From NCBI GenBank assembly GCA_963759375.1, contig CAVWYY010000002.1, positions 310,001 to 374,000 of the forward strand: a DNA stretch of 64,000 nucleotides, read 5' to 3'. Below the pieces are notes generated by a model. It searched no databases, was not told the origin of the DNA, and worked only from the letters and a program-made list of their open reading frames with translations. The DNA comes from DASSUW01 sp963759375. Lineage in GTDB: Bacteria; Actinomycetota; Thermoleophilia; Solirubrobacterales; Solirubrobacteraceae. The position numbers and the translations under genes are program-made. How positions within the stretch are numbered: the first letter of the stretch is position 1; each line of letters begins with the position of its first letter. Positions 43,361 through 52,306 of the stretch are shown here, piece by piece.

Positions 43361-44034
43361 CCGCGCTCGGCCTCGCCCTTCCCGCCGATCAGCTCTACGG
43401 CCGCCTGCTGGCCACCGCCGCGCAGCACGTGCTGGGCGGCGGCCCGCCGGCACGGGCGCGCGTGCGGTCGGCCGACGGCACGCTCGAGCCACTGCCGCTC
43501 GATCGCTGGGTCGGTGCCGCAGACGCGGCGGACGCGCAGGTGCTCGCGCTGGCCGATGCCCCGGTGCTCGACCTCGGCTGCGGGCCGGGCCGGCACCTCG
43601 CCGCGCTGCGGGCGAACGGCAAGGTCGCGCTCGGCGTCGACCTCTCCCCCGTCGCCGTCCGGCTCGCCCGCCGCCGCGGCGCGGCCGCGATCCCCGGTGA
43701 CGTGTTCGGCGACGTGCCGTGGGCCGGTCGGTGGCGCACCGCATTGCTCCTGGACGGCAACGTCGGCATCGGCGGCGCGCCGGTGGCGCTGCTGCGCCGC
43801 ACCCGGGACCTGCTGGCGCCGGGCGGCTCCGCACTCGTCGAGGTCGGCCCGCCGGGCGCGCCGACCGAGCGCACCCGGATCCGGATAGAGGCGTTCGGCG
43901 AGGTCAGCGAGTGGTTCCGCTGGGCGCGCGTCGGCGTCGACGGCATCGGGCCGCCGGCGATCGGCGCCGGCCTGGCGGTCGAGGACATCGCGTGCACCGG
44001 CGGACGCTGGCTCGCCCGGCTCCGACGACCATGA
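43357..44034 (+). CDS. class I SAM-dependent methyltransferase
   Basis: This is a 225-residue methyltransferase with the SAM-binding motif VLDLGCGPGRHLAAL and the acidic motif II VALGVDLSPVAVRLARRRG. It probably modifies the product of the two upstream transferases; the substrate is unknown. Start ATG 43357 overlaps the previous stop, and its own stop overlaps the following oxidoreductase ATG (ATGA). Confidence 0.88.
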   Translation: MTALGLALPADQLYGRLLATAAQHVLGGGPPARARVRSADGTLEPLPLDRWVGAADAADAQVLALADAPVLDLGCGPGRHLAALRANGKVALGVDLSPVAVRLARRRGAAAIPGDVFGDVPWAGRWRTALLLDGNVGIGGAPVALLRRTRDLLAPGGSALVEVGPPGAPTERTRIRIEAFGEVSEWFRWARVGVDGIGPPAIGAGLAVEDIACTGGRWLARLRRP

Positions 44035-45233
44035 GCTTCCGCTCGCCCCTGCGCGGCCCGTGGCTGACCGCGGCACTGGGGAGCGTGCTGCTCGTGCTCA
44101 TGACGATCGTCGCCGTCACCGGCTTCCTGTCGCACATGGCCTACGAGCCGGACCTGCGCGGGAACGCGATCGTGCCGGTGGACGCCGACCTGCCGCTGAC
44201 CTTCGGCTGGCCGACCAGCCCGACGTGGCTGTACGCGGTCACCCAGAGCCTGCACGTGAACGTCGGCCTCGTCGCCGTGCCGTTCCTGCTGGTCAAGCTG
44301 TGGTCGGTCATCCCGCGGCTGTTCGTGTGGCCGCCGGTCCGCTCGCCCGCGCACGCGATCGAGCGACTGTCGATCGCGCTGCTGGTGTCGAGCACGATCT
44401 TCCAGTTCGCGACCGGGATCGTGAACGCGCAGTACTGGTACGCGTTCCACTTCAACTTCGTCGTCGCGCACTACTACGGCGCGATCGTCTTCGTCGGGTC
44501 GCTGGCGCTGCACGTGGTCGTCAAGACGCCGGTGATCCTCAAGGCGTACCGGGATCGCGGATATCTCCGGCCGCTGCGCGACGACCTGGCCCACACGCGC
44601 CCGGAGCCGGACGGCGATCTCGTCGCGGCCGCTCCCGACGCGCCGACGATCAGCCGTCGCGGCCTGTTCGCGTTCGTGGGCGGCGCGTCGGCGTTGCTGC
44701 TGGTCGGCAACGTCGGCGAGTCGATCGGCGGCCCCGTCCGCAAGCTGGCCTTCTTCGCGCCGCGGCGGGAGAGCTTCCCGGTCAACAAGACCGCGGCGCG
44801 GGCCAAGGTGACGGCCGACATGGTCGGTCCGTCGTACCGGCTGCAGCTGTCCGGGGCGACGCGGCTCTCGCTCAGCCGCGACGATCTGCTGGCGCTCCCG
44901 CAGCACACCGCGCGGCTGCCGATCGCCTGCGTGGAGGGCTGGACGACGACGCAGACGTGGACCGGCGTGCGGCTGTCCGAGCTCGCGCGCATGGCCGGCG
45001 TGCCCGGCGCCGGCACCGCGTTCGTGCGCTCGCTCCAGCCCGCGGGGGTGCTGTCCAAGGCGTCGCTGAGCGGCGACGCGCTGGCCGATCCCGACGCGCT
45101 GCTGGCGCTGCAGGTCAACGGCGCCGACCTGCCCATGGACCACGGCTACCCGGCACGGATCATCGTCCCGGCGCTGCCGGGGGTGCACAACACCAAGTGG
45201 GTCGCATCGATCGAGTTCGGAGCGGCGGCATGA
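44031..45233 (+). CDS. membrane cytochrome b-like / sulfite-oxidase-type molybdoenzyme fusion
   Basis: This 400-residue protein has two parts. Residues ~12-165 hold about four membrane helices with His at 35, 75, 130, 137 and 151, fitting a cytochrome b561-like heme domain. A Tat-like SRRGLFAFVGGASALLLVGN (208-227) then leads to an extracytoplasmic oxidoreductase molybdopterin domain, whose Cys300 (LPIACVEGWTTTQTWTGVRL) is the molybdenum ligand. The end VPALPGVHNTKWVASIEF is family-typical. The substrate could be sulfite, sulfoxides or similar compounds. Molybdate uptake genes lie at 61 kb. Confidence 0.85.
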   Translation: MSFRSPLRGPWLTAALGSVLLVLMTIVAVTGFLSHMAYEPDLRGNAIVPVDADLPLTFGWPTSPTWLYAVTQSLHVNVGLVAVPFLLVKLWSVIPRLFVWPPVRSPAHAIERLSIALLVSSTIFQFATGIVNAQYWYAFHFNFVVAHYYGAIVFVGSLALHVVVKTPVILKAYRDRGYLRPLRDDLAHTRPEPDGDLVAAAPDAPTISRRGLFAFVGGASALLLVGNVGESIGGPVRKLAFFAPRRESFPVNKTAARAKVTADMVGPSYRLQLSGATRLSLSRDDLLALPQHTARLPIACVEGWTTTQTWTGVRLSELARMAGVPGAGTAFVRSLQPAGVLSKASLSGDALADPDALLALQVNGADLPMDHGYPARIIVPALPGVHNTKWVASIEFGAAA

Positions 45234-45652
45234 TCCGCGTGCTCGCGCACCTCGCGCTGCTGCCGCTGTGCGCCTGGGCGCTCGTGAAGCTGTTCGACGT
45301 GTCGAGCGACAAGGCGTCGGTCGGCATCGCCACCTGGCTGCTGGCCGCCGCCGTCCTCCACGACTTCGTGCTGCTGCCGCTCTACTCGGCCGGCGACCGG
45401 GCGGCTCGGCGCACGCTGCGGGGTGCGATCAACTACGTGCGCGTGCCCGCGGGGTTGTCGCTGCTCCTGCTGCTCGTCTTCTGGGGCACGATCGCCGGCA
45501 AGGGCGCGGGTGCGTACCACGCGGTCAGCGGGCAGGACTACGAGGGCTACGGCACGCGCTGGCTGCTCGTCACCGCCGCGCTGTTCGCGGCGTCGGCCCT
45601 GCTGTATCTCGTACGTCGAGGATCTGGACGACATCGTCGGCCCGCCCGCTGA
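45230..45652 (+). CDS. small polytopic membrane protein downstream of the molybdoenzyme
   Basis: This is a 140-residue protein with four predicted helices (VLAHLALLPLCAWALVKLF, ATWLLAAAVLHDFVLLPLYS, VPAGLSLLLLLVFWGTIAG, LLVTAALFAASALLYL). It is unrecognised by family. The 4-nt overlap with the molybdoenzyme gene suggests an accessory or anchoring subunit. The last ~83 nt, encoding a basic tail, overlap the convergent lipoprotein gene. Confidence 0.7.
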   Translation: MIRVLAHLALLPLCAWALVKLFDVSSDKASVGIATWLLAAAVLHDFVLLPLYSAGDRAARRTLRGAINYVRVPAGLSLLLLLVFWGTIAGKGAGAYHAVSGQDYEGYGTRWLLVTAALFAASALLYLVRRGSGRHRRPAR

Positions 45653-46244
45653 CATACACGCGCTGCCGTACGGGGTCGACCGCGACCGCGTCCGGCTGGC
45701 GCACGGCCGGGAAGCCGCGCAGGCGGTGCGGCCGCGCGCCGTCGGCCAGCTCGAGCAACCGGTTGGTCTGGGTGGTCGTGATCCACAGCCGCTGGTTGAG
45801 CGTGTCGGACGCGATGCCGTACGGGCCGCCGAGCACCGGGAGCCGACGGGTCAGGTGCAGCTCCGGGCGCAGCTCGTAGACCAGCAGTCCGTCGCCGGTG
45901 GTGTCGACGACGTAGACCAGCCCGCCGCGGCCGCCCACGACGCGCGTCGGGCCGACGCCAGCGGCCGCGCGGCCGATCGTCTCGCCGGCGTGGTCGCGCA
46001 CCTCGAGCGCGCGCTCGCGTGGGTGCAGGACGGCGACGGCGCGGCCTTCGTCGACGGTGGCGCTCAGCCCTGCGGCGGGCCGGTCCGGCTCACCGGCCGC
46101 CGGCACGACGCGGCCGGCCGGGCGCTCGGCGAGCGGCGGCGAGGCCGCCGGCCCTGCTGCGGGCGGGAACGCGTCCTGCGAGCCGCAGCCGGCCACGAGG
46201 GCGGCGATGGCGCAGGCTGAAGCCACGAGGCGGGTCACGATCAT
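45570..46244 (-). CDS. YVTN/NHL-type beta-propeller lipoprotein
   Basis: This is a predicted lipoprotein (ACAIAALVAGCGS lipobox) of 224 residues. Propeller-like repeats are readable: GLVYVVDTTGDGLLVYEL, GIASDTLNQRLWITTTQTNR and AVAVDPVRQRVYVSGRADDV. The start at 46244 gives a clean signal peptide; the longer open frame upstream lacks one. It converges on the small membrane gene and diverges, with overlapping starts, from the next membrane protein. It probably acts outside the cell in binding or scaffolding. Confidence 0.78.
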   Translation of the reverse strand: MIVTRLVASACAIAALVAGCGSQDAFPPAAGPAASPPLAERPAGRVVPAAGEPDRPAAGLSATVDEGRAVAVLHPRERALEVRDHAGETIGRAAAGVGPTRVVGGRGGLVYVVDTTGDGLLVYELRPELHLTRRLPVLGGPYGIASDTLNQRLWITTTQTNRLLELADGARPHRLRGFPAVRQPDAVAVDPVRQRVYVSGRADDVVQILDVRDTAGPTPRTARR

Positions 46245-47532
46245 TCCTGCGGCCGTGCGGGCTCGGTGGATCACGGCGACGGGCGCGGCACTCGCGCTCG
46301 TGCCGCTCGTGTGGGGTCGGCTGGCCGACACACCATTGGGTGTCCCCCATCCCCCGTTCGTCGGCACCCTCGACTGGCACGCCGATCCGCTGCTCGTCGT
46401 CTCGATCCTGTGCTTCGCGGCGGGCGTGGCGGTCGCGCCGCGGCTGCTCGCGGCGCGTGCGGCGGTGTTCGTGGCCGGGACGCTCGCGCTCACGCTGGTG
46501 CTGCGGCTGGCGCTGGCGGCGGGGGGCGGCGGCCGCGGCGGCGCGGGCATCGCCGCGTGGTGGAAGGTGTTCGACCCGGCGCGCTCCTACGAGGCGCCGA
46601 ACGAGTACCTGCCGGCGCTCGGCGCCCTGCACTGGGGCCCGCGGTACTTCCTCGACCGGTTCGCCGAGACCGTGCCCGCGCTGCCCGTGCACGCGGCCGG
46701 CCACCCGCCGGGGATGCTGCTGACGCTCGATGCTCTCGGCATCTCGTCACCGGGCGGCATGGCGGCGCTGTGTATCGGCCTGGGCGCCCTCGGCGTGCCG
46801 CTCACGTACCTGCTCGGGCGTCAGGTGCTGGAGGAGCCGCGCGCCCGTCTCGCGGCGCTGCTGCTCGCGTTCGCGCCGGGCGCGCTGCTGTTCGGCGTCA
46901 CGTCGGCCGACGCGGCCTACCTGACGGTCGGCCTGCTCGCGGCCTGGCCGCTGGCGTCGCGGTCCTGGCCGGCGCGCGGCGCGGGCGCGGCCGCGCTCGC
47001 GGTCGGCTCGCTGTTCGCCTGGTCGCTGCTCGCGGTCGGCGCGTGGGCGGCGATCGTGGCGCTGCGCCGCGAGGGATGGCGGGCAGCACTGACGCTGTGC
47101 GCGCTGTGCGGCGCCGCGCTGATCGCCTTCTACGCGTTGCTGTACGGCGTCACGGGCTTCGACCCGGTGGGTACGCTGCGCGCCACCGAGGACGTCTACC
47201 GGGCGGGCATCGCGTCGGTCCGCCCGTACGCGTACTGGCTGCTGGGCTCGCCGGCGGCGTTCCTGCTCGTCCTCGGCCTGCCGATCTCCTGGTACGCGCT
47301 CCGCGGGCTGGCGGACGGCCGCACGCTCGCGATCGCCATCTTCTCGGTCCTGGCGTTCGCCGCGGTGATGGGCTTCACGAAGGCCGAGACCGAGCGCATC
47401 TGGCTGTTCTTCGCCCCGTTCGTGTGCCTGGCCGCGGCCGCCCCCGCATCGTCCGCGCGGCTGCGTCCGCTACTCGCGTTCCTCGCCGTGCAGGCGCTGG
47501 TCTACGAGTTCGCGTTCGACACGATCTGGTGA
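46207..47532 (+). CDS. polytopic membrane protein, glycosyltransferase-C-like
   Basis: This is a protein of 441 residues with about ten hydrophobic helices. The periplasmic loop HAAGHPPGMLLTLDALG and the first loop HPPFVGTLDWHADP resemble GT-C-type or DolP-mannosyltransferase-like membrane enzymes, but no catalytic DD/DE pair is certain. ATG 46207 has a GAGG at proper distance; GTG 46255 is an alternative that would avoid overlapping the divergent lipoprotein start. The function is unassigned. Confidence 0.72.
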   Translation: MAQAEATRRVTIIPAAVRARWITATGAALALVPLVWGRLADTPLGVPHPPFVGTLDWHADPLLVVSILCFAAGVAVAPRLLAARAAVFVAGTLALTLVLRLALAAGGGGRGGAGIAAWWKVFDPARSYEAPNEYLPALGALHWGPRYFLDRFAETVPALPVHAAGHPPGMLLTLDALGISSPGGMAALCIGLGALGVPLTYLLGRQVLEEPRARLAALLLAFAPGALLFGVTSADAAYLTVGLLAAWPLASRSWPARGAGAAALAVGSLFAWSLLAVGAWAAIVALRREGWRAALTLCALCGAALIAFYALLYGVTGFDPVGTLRATEDVYRAGIASVRPYAYWLLGSPAAFLLVLGLPISWYALRGLADGRTLAIAIFSVLAFAAVMGFTKAETERIWLFFAPFVCLAAAAPASSARLRPLLAFLAVQALVYEFAFDTIW

Positions 47533-47583
47533 AGGCGGCCGGCGAGCGCGGCGATCTCGGCGCGGCGGGTCGAGCCCGCTGGC

Positions 47584-48138
47584 CTACGCCGGCACCGGGA
47601 GCTGCTGGTCGGACTCGCGGTAAAGCGGCGCGTCGTCGGCGGGCCGCAGGATCGCGACCTCGCCCGGCGCGTGCTCGAGGAGCCAGGCGACGTCGGCCGG
47701 GCTGAGGCCGTCGGTGCGGGCCGTCGCCGCCGCGACGACGATCCGGTCGTACCGCTCCTCGGCCAGCAGCTCGCGGAGCGCGTGACGAACCGTGCGGCCG
47801 CGACCGATCCGCCCGTCGACCGGCACGCCCGCGGCGGTGGCGCGCTGCTCGATCGCCTCCTCCAGCTCGAACGCCTGGCCGCAGGCTCGCGGGATCGGCG
47901 TGTCGAGCGGGACGGCCATCGGCACGGGCGCCAGGTACGCGGGCACGAGCGTCGCGTCCTCGGCGGTGGCGATCCGCAGGGCGGCGTCCAGCGCGGACAG
48001 CGATAGCTGGGTGCCCACGTACGGGAACAGGATGCGGCGGGTGCGCAGCGCCGGCTCGGCATGGTGGCGGCGCATCACGAGCAGCGCGGCGCCGACGCCG
48101 ACCACGACACCGCTGAGCAGCAACAGCGTCTCGGTCAT
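47584..48138 (-). CDS. membrane-anchored universal stress protein domain
   Basis: This 184-residue protein starts with a single helix (LLLLSGVVVGVGAALLVM) and continues as a UspA-type domain (ILFPYVGTQLSLSALDAALR, AEERYDRIVVAAATAR). The ATG at 48138 overlaps the KdpD-like gene stop (ATGA), so the two are coupled. Classical KdpD contains a USP domain internally; this separate USP protein next to a KdpD fragment suggests a role in K+ signalling, though that is inference. Confidence 0.75.
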   Translation of the reverse strand: MTETLLLLSGVVVGVGAALLVMRRHHAEPALRTRRILFPYVGTQLSLSALDAALRIATAEDATLVPAYLAPVPMAVPLDTPIPRACGQAFELEEAIEQRATAAGVPVDGRIGRGRTVRHALRELLAEERYDRIVVAAATARTDGLSPADVAWLLEHAPGEVAILRPADDAPLYRESDQQLPVPA

Positions 48139-49247
48139 GTCTTCTTCGCCCACTCCCGTTTCGAACGGTCGGCGACGATCCGGATGTCGACACCGGGCAG
48201 CGCCTTCAGCAGCCGCTCGGTGAGGGGCTCGCCGAACCGCCGCAACCCGCTGCGCGGCGCCGGCGTCCCGATCAGCACGTAGGTCGAGTGCTGATCGCGC
48301 GCAACGCGAGCGGCGACCTCGACGACGTCGTCGCCTTCCTCGACGATCACGTTCGCCCCGAGCATGGACGCCAGCCGGTGGAACGCCTCGATCCGCTCGC
48401 GCTCGGCCTCGGACGGCTCGCGCGCCAGCACGATCAGCACGTCGAGCGCCGCGCCGAGCCGCTGCGCCGACCGCCAGGCACGGCGGACGATCCGCTGCGA
48501 CTCCGGCTGCGGCGTGACCAGCGCCAGCAGCCGCTCGCCGACGGCCTGCGGCGCGGCGCGGTCGATCATCCGGTCCGCGCGCGGCACGGGTGCGTCCGGC
48601 TTGAGGCGCTTGGCCTCGACATCCTCCGCCACCTGCCGCAGCGCGACCTCGCGCAGCGCCTCGAGATGCTCGATCCGGAAGAAGCCGTTGAGCGCCGCCG
48701 GGACGCGCGCCTGCGGGTACACCTTGCCCGCCTGCAGGCGCTCGATCAGCGCGCCCGGCGTGAGGTCCACGAGCACGACCTCGTCCGCCTGCCCGAGCAC
48801 CGAGTCGGGGAACGTCTCGCGCACCCGCACGCCGGTCAGCTCGGTGATCTGGTCGTTGAGCGACTCGAGGTGCTGGACGTTGACCGTCGAGTACACGTCG
48901 ATCCCGGCGGCGAGGATGTCGGCGATGTCCTCGTAGCGCTTGCGATGCTCAACGCCCGGCGCGTTGGTATGCGCGAGCTCGTCGACCAGCGCGAGGTCGG
49001 GCCGGCGGGAGATGACGGCGGGCAGGTCCATCTCCACGAACGGGACGTCGCGGTACGACGACTCGCGGGCCGCCACGCGCTCCATGCCGTCGGCCTGCGC
49101 CTCGGTCTCGACGCGGCCGTGGGGCTCGAGGTACCCGATCACGACGTCACGCCCCTCGTCGAGCTCGGCACGGCCCTCCTGCAGCATCCGGTACGTCTTG
49201 CCGACGCCGGCCGCCATACCCAGGAACACCGTGTGCCGCCCGGCCAT
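48135..49247 (-). CDS. kdpD: KdpD N-terminal sensor protein without kinase domain
   Basis: This is the cytoplasmic input half of KdpD as an independent 370-residue protein. The KdpD domain has Walker-A-like GMAAGVGKTYRMLQEG, IGYLEPHGR and DELAHTNAPGVEHRKRYEDI. A UspA domain (LDVLIVLAREPSEAERERIE, STYVLIGTPAPRSGL) follows, and then the protein ends. The transmembrane, GAF and histidine kinase parts are absent and are supplied by the separate kinase at 54838-56172. The ATG at 49247 matches the family start MAGRHTVFLG. Confidence 0.88.
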   Translation of the reverse strand: MAGRHTVFLGMAAGVGKTYRMLQEGRAELDEGRDVVIGYLEPHGRVETEAQADGMERVAARESSYRDVPFVEMDLPAVISRRPDLALVDELAHTNAPGVEHRKRYEDIADILAAGIDVYSTVNVQHLESLNDQITELTGVRVRETFPDSVLGQADEVVLVDLTPGALIERLQAGKVYPQARVPAALNGFFRIEHLEALREVALRQVAEDVEAKRLKPDAPVPRADRMIDRAAPQAVGERLLALVTPQPESQRIVRRAWRSAQRLGAALDVLIVLAREPSEAERERIEAFHRLASMLGANVIVEEGDDVVEVAARVARDQHSTYVLIGTPAPRSGLRRFGEPLTERLLKALPGVDIRIVADRSKREWAKKT

Positions 49248-49257
49248 GACACGAACG

Positions 49258-49719
49258 CTAGACCGCCTCCGCGTAGAACGCCGCCTGGAAGGCGGCTTCG
49301 CGCAACGCGCCGTCCGGGGACGGCGCGAACACCGGCCCGGTCCCGTCGGTGAGGAGCAGCGACACCGCGGCGATGGTGCGGACCGGCGGCCGCGGCTCGC
49401 TGCGCAGCGCAGCGACGAGGCGCATGAGGTCACGCTGCGCGGCGAGGACCTGATCGCGCTGGATAGGGATGGAAGCGCCCCGCTCGTGCCCGGGCGCCAC
49501 CGCCTCGACAAGAACGCGCTCGAGGCCGTCGGCGAGTCGATGACGGGTTCGCCACGCGCTCAGCACCTCCGCCCGGCGCGCAAGCTCGGGGCGGTGGGAC
49601 GGGCTGATGCCGGTCGCGAGCTCGCGGTCGAGGGTCAGGTGGCCCGTGGCGGCCTTGAGCCGAGCGCGCAGCGAGCGCGTCCGCGGGAGGTGGACGTCTG
49701 CGTGAGCAGCCATCGTCAT
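49258..49719 (-). CDS. hypothetical protein of the kdp operon
   Basis: This is a 153-residue soluble protein, helical and Arg/Ala-rich, with no recognised domain. It is translationally coupled to the end of kdpB (ATGA at 49716-49719) and ends 10 nt before the KdpD-like gene. Visible blocks are HLTLDRELATGISP, ELARRAEVLSAWRTRHRLAD and AAQRDLMRLVAALRSEPRPP. Its position inside the operon suggests a regulatory or assembly role, which the sequence alone cannot show. Confidence 0.65.
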   Translation of the reverse strand: MTMAAHADVHLPRTRSLRARLKAATGHLTLDRELATGISPSHRPELARRAEVLSAWRTRHRLADGLERVLVEAVAPGHERGASIPIQRDQVLAAQRDLMRLVAALRSEPRPPVRTIAAVSLLLTDGTGPVFAPSPDGALREAAFQAAFYAEAV

Positions 49720-51761
49720 GCCCCCAGCACGTTGTGGACGACGAGGTCGATGAGCTTGATCCCGATGAACGGCGCGACGAGGCCGCCGAGGCCGTAGATC
49801 AGGAGGTTCCGGCGCAGCAGCGCGGTGGCGCCGACCGGCCGGTACTTGACGCCGCGCAGGGCGAGCGGGACCAGCAGCGGGATGATCACCGCGTTGAAGA
49901 CGATCGCGCTGATGATCGCCGACTGCGGCGTCCCGAGGTCCATGACGTTGAGGTCGGCGAGCGCCCCGCCGTACGTCGCCGCGAAGATCGCCGGCAGGAT
50001 CGCGAAGTACTTGGCGACGTCGTTGGCGATCGAGAACGTCGTCAGCGCGCCGCGGGTGATCAGCAGCTGCTTGCCGACCTCGACGATCTCGATGAGCTTC
50101 GTGGGATTGGAGTCGAGGTCGACCATGTTCCCGGCCTCGCGCGCGGCCTGGGTACCCGTGTTCATGGCCACGCCGACGTCGGCCTGCGCGAGCGCCGGCG
50201 CGTCGTTGGTGCCGTCGCCGGTCATCGCGACGAGCCGGCCGTCGGCCTGCTGGGAGCGGATCAGCTCCATCTTGGCCTCCGGCGTAGCCTCGGCGAGGAA
50301 GTCGTCGACGCCGGACTCCTCGGCGATCTTCGCCGCGGTCAGCCGATTGTCGCCGGTGACCATGACCGTCCGGATGCCCATCCGGCGCAGACGCGCGAAG
50401 CGCTCGCTCATGCCCTCCTTCACGACGTCCTTGAGCTCGATGACCCCGAGCACCTGGGAGTCACGCGCGACGGCGAGCGGCGTCGACCCGGCTGACGCCA
50501 CGCGGTCGAGCACCGCGGTGAGCTCACCCGGCGCGCTGCCGCCCTCGTCGCCGACCCAGCGGATGATCGCGTCGCCGGCGCCCTTGCGCAGCCGGGTGCC
50601 GTTGAGGTCGACGCCGCTCATGCGCGTCTGCGCGGTGAACGGGATGAACCGTGCGTGCTGCGGCTCCAGCTCGTGCTCACGCAGCCCGTACTGCTTGGCC
50701 AGCACGACGATCGAGCGCCCCTCGGGCGTCTCGTCGGCCAGCGATGCGTACTGCGCCGCCTCGGCCAGCTCGGACTCCTCCACCCCGTGCATCGGGATGA
50801 ACGCGGCCGCCTGGCGGTTGCCGAGCGTGATCGTCCCGGTCTTGTCGAGCAGCAGCACGTCGACGTCGCCGGACGCCTCGACGGCGCGGCCGGACAGCGC
50901 GAGCACGTTGCGACGCACCAGCCGGTCCATGCCGGCGATCCCGATCGCGCTCAGCAGCGCGCCGATGGTCGTCGGGATCAGCGCCACCAGCAGCGCGATG
51001 AGGATCGTGATCGAGATGTCGGTGCCGGCGAACTCGGCGAACGGCCGCAGCGTCACGACGACCACCAGGAACACGATCGTCAGGCCGGCGAGCAGGATCG
51101 ACAGCGCGATCTCGTTCGGCGTCTTGCGCCGCTCGGCGCCCTCGACGAGCGCGATCATGCGGTCCAGGAACGACTGCCCGGGCTCCTGCGTGATCTCGAC
51201 GACGATGTGGTCGGAGAGCACGCGGGTGCCGCCCGTGACCGCGCTGCGGTCACCGCCGGACTCGCGGATGACCGGAGCCGATTCGCCGGTGATCGCCGAC
51301 TCGTCGACCGACGCGATGCCCTCGACGACGGTGCCGTCGCCCGGGATCACCTCGCCGGCCTGCACGACGACGACATCGCCGCGCACGAGCTCCTGCGCCG
51401 GCTTCTCGGTCCCGTCGCGCAGGTGCGCGACGGTCTGCGTGCGCATCGCCCGGAGCGTGTCGGCCTGGGCCTTGCCGCGCCCCTCGGCGATCGCCTCGGC
51501 GAAGTTGCCGAAGATCACGGTGAGCCACAGCCAGATCGCGACGGTGAACGTGAACCAGGCCGGGTCTCCCCCGCCGCCGGGCGCCGAGCCGCCGAATGCC
51601 TGGACGATCCAGATCAGCGTCGTCAGGACCGCGCCGACCTCGACCACGAACATGACCGGGTTGCGGGCCATCAGGCGCGGATGCAGCTTCCGCAGCGATG
51701 CGCCGATCGCGGGAACGAGGATGTCGCGCTCGAACAGCGAGCGCCCAGGCCGATCGGTCAT
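49716..51761 (-). CDS. kdpB: potassium-transporting ATPase B subunit
   Basis: This is the P-type ATPase catalytic subunit, 681 residues. The phosphorylated Asp is D306 in LLLDKTGTITLGNR. Other motifs are ITGESAPVIRESGG (actuator TGES), the hinge MTGDGTNDAPALAQADVGVA, and NPTKLIEIVEVGKQLLITRG, typical for KdpB. The ATG at 51761 overlaps the kdpC stop by 4 nt. In most bacteria kdpB precedes kdpC; here it follows it. Confidence 0.96.
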   Translation of the reverse strand: MTDRPGRSLFERDILVPAIGASLRKLHPRLMARNPVMFVVEVGAVLTTLIWIVQAFGGSAPGGGGDPAWFTFTVAIWLWLTVIFGNFAEAIAEGRGKAQADTLRAMRTQTVAHLRDGTEKPAQELVRGDVVVVQAGEVIPGDGTVVEGIASVDESAITGESAPVIRESGGDRSAVTGGTRVLSDHIVVEITQEPGQSFLDRMIALVEGAERRKTPNEIALSILLAGLTIVFLVVVVTLRPFAEFAGTDISITILIALLVALIPTTIGALLSAIGIAGMDRLVRRNVLALSGRAVEASGDVDVLLLDKTGTITLGNRQAAAFIPMHGVEESELAEAAQYASLADETPEGRSIVVLAKQYGLREHELEPQHARFIPFTAQTRMSGVDLNGTRLRKGAGDAIIRWVGDEGGSAPGELTAVLDRVASAGSTPLAVARDSQVLGVIELKDVVKEGMSERFARLRRMGIRTVMVTGDNRLTAAKIAEESGVDDFLAEATPEAKMELIRSQQADGRLVAMTGDGTNDAPALAQADVGVAMNTGTQAAREAGNMVDLDSNPTKLIEIVEVGKQLLITRGALTTFSIANDVAKYFAILPAIFAATYGGALADLNVMDLGTPQSAIISAIVFNAVIIPLLVPLALRGVKYRPVGATALLRRNLLIYGLGGLVAPFIGIKLIDLVVHNVLGA

Positions 51762-52306
51762 CGCAGCGCCTCCAGCGCGTCGTTGAGCTTGACCACGTTC
51801 ACGGACTTCGGGCCGCCGAGGCCGAGCAGCGGGCGGCTCGTGGCGTCGTCGACCAGCGCCATGACGCGCGCGACGGGCAGCCCGCGGACCTTGGCCACGC
51901 GGTTGGCCTGAATGCGCGCGTTGGCGGCCGAGATCTGCGGGTCGACGCCGGACGCCGACGTGGTGACCGCGTCGGGCGGCACCTGTGCGGCCGTGAGGCC
52001 CGGGGTGTAGGGCCGCTCGCGCTTGAGGTAGTCCTTCAGGTAGCCCTTGAGCTGCGTCGCGAGCTCCTTCTGGTTCGGGCCCTGGTTGTTGAAGAACGTC
52101 GCGTTCGCGGCGTACCCGGTGGCCGAGGGGCGGGCCTGGAACAGGCCGTCGTCCTTCGAGTAGTCCTTGGCGATCAGCGTCGGGTCTCCATCGGCCTTGT
52201 GCGGCCACAGGACCTGGGCGGCGCCGGTCATCACGAGCGGGTAGGCCAGCCCGAACACGACGGTCAGGACGACCGCGGCGAGGGCTGCGTTTTTCAGTTC
52301 ACGCAT
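51758..52306 (-). CDS. kdpC: potassium-transporting ATPase C subunit
   Basis: This is a single-span membrane subunit of 182 residues that stabilises KdpAB and raises ATP affinity. The N-terminal helix is AALAAVVLTVVFGLAYPLVM. Characteristic blocks are FQARPSATGYAANATFFNNQ (phonetically the family's RPS...SNxxPxN region), PPDAVTTSASGVDPQISAAN and VNVVKLNDALEAL. It starts at the last base of kdpA and ends inside the kdpB start. Confidence 0.95.
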   Translation of the reverse strand: MRELKNAALAAVVLTVVFGLAYPLVMTGAAQVLWPHKADGDPTLIAKDYSKDDGLFQARPSATGYAANATFFNNQGPNQKELATQLKGYLKDYLKRERPYTPGLTAAQVPPDAVTTSASGVDPQISAANARIQANRVAKVRGLPVARVMALVDDATSRPLLGLGGPKSVNVVKLNDALEALR

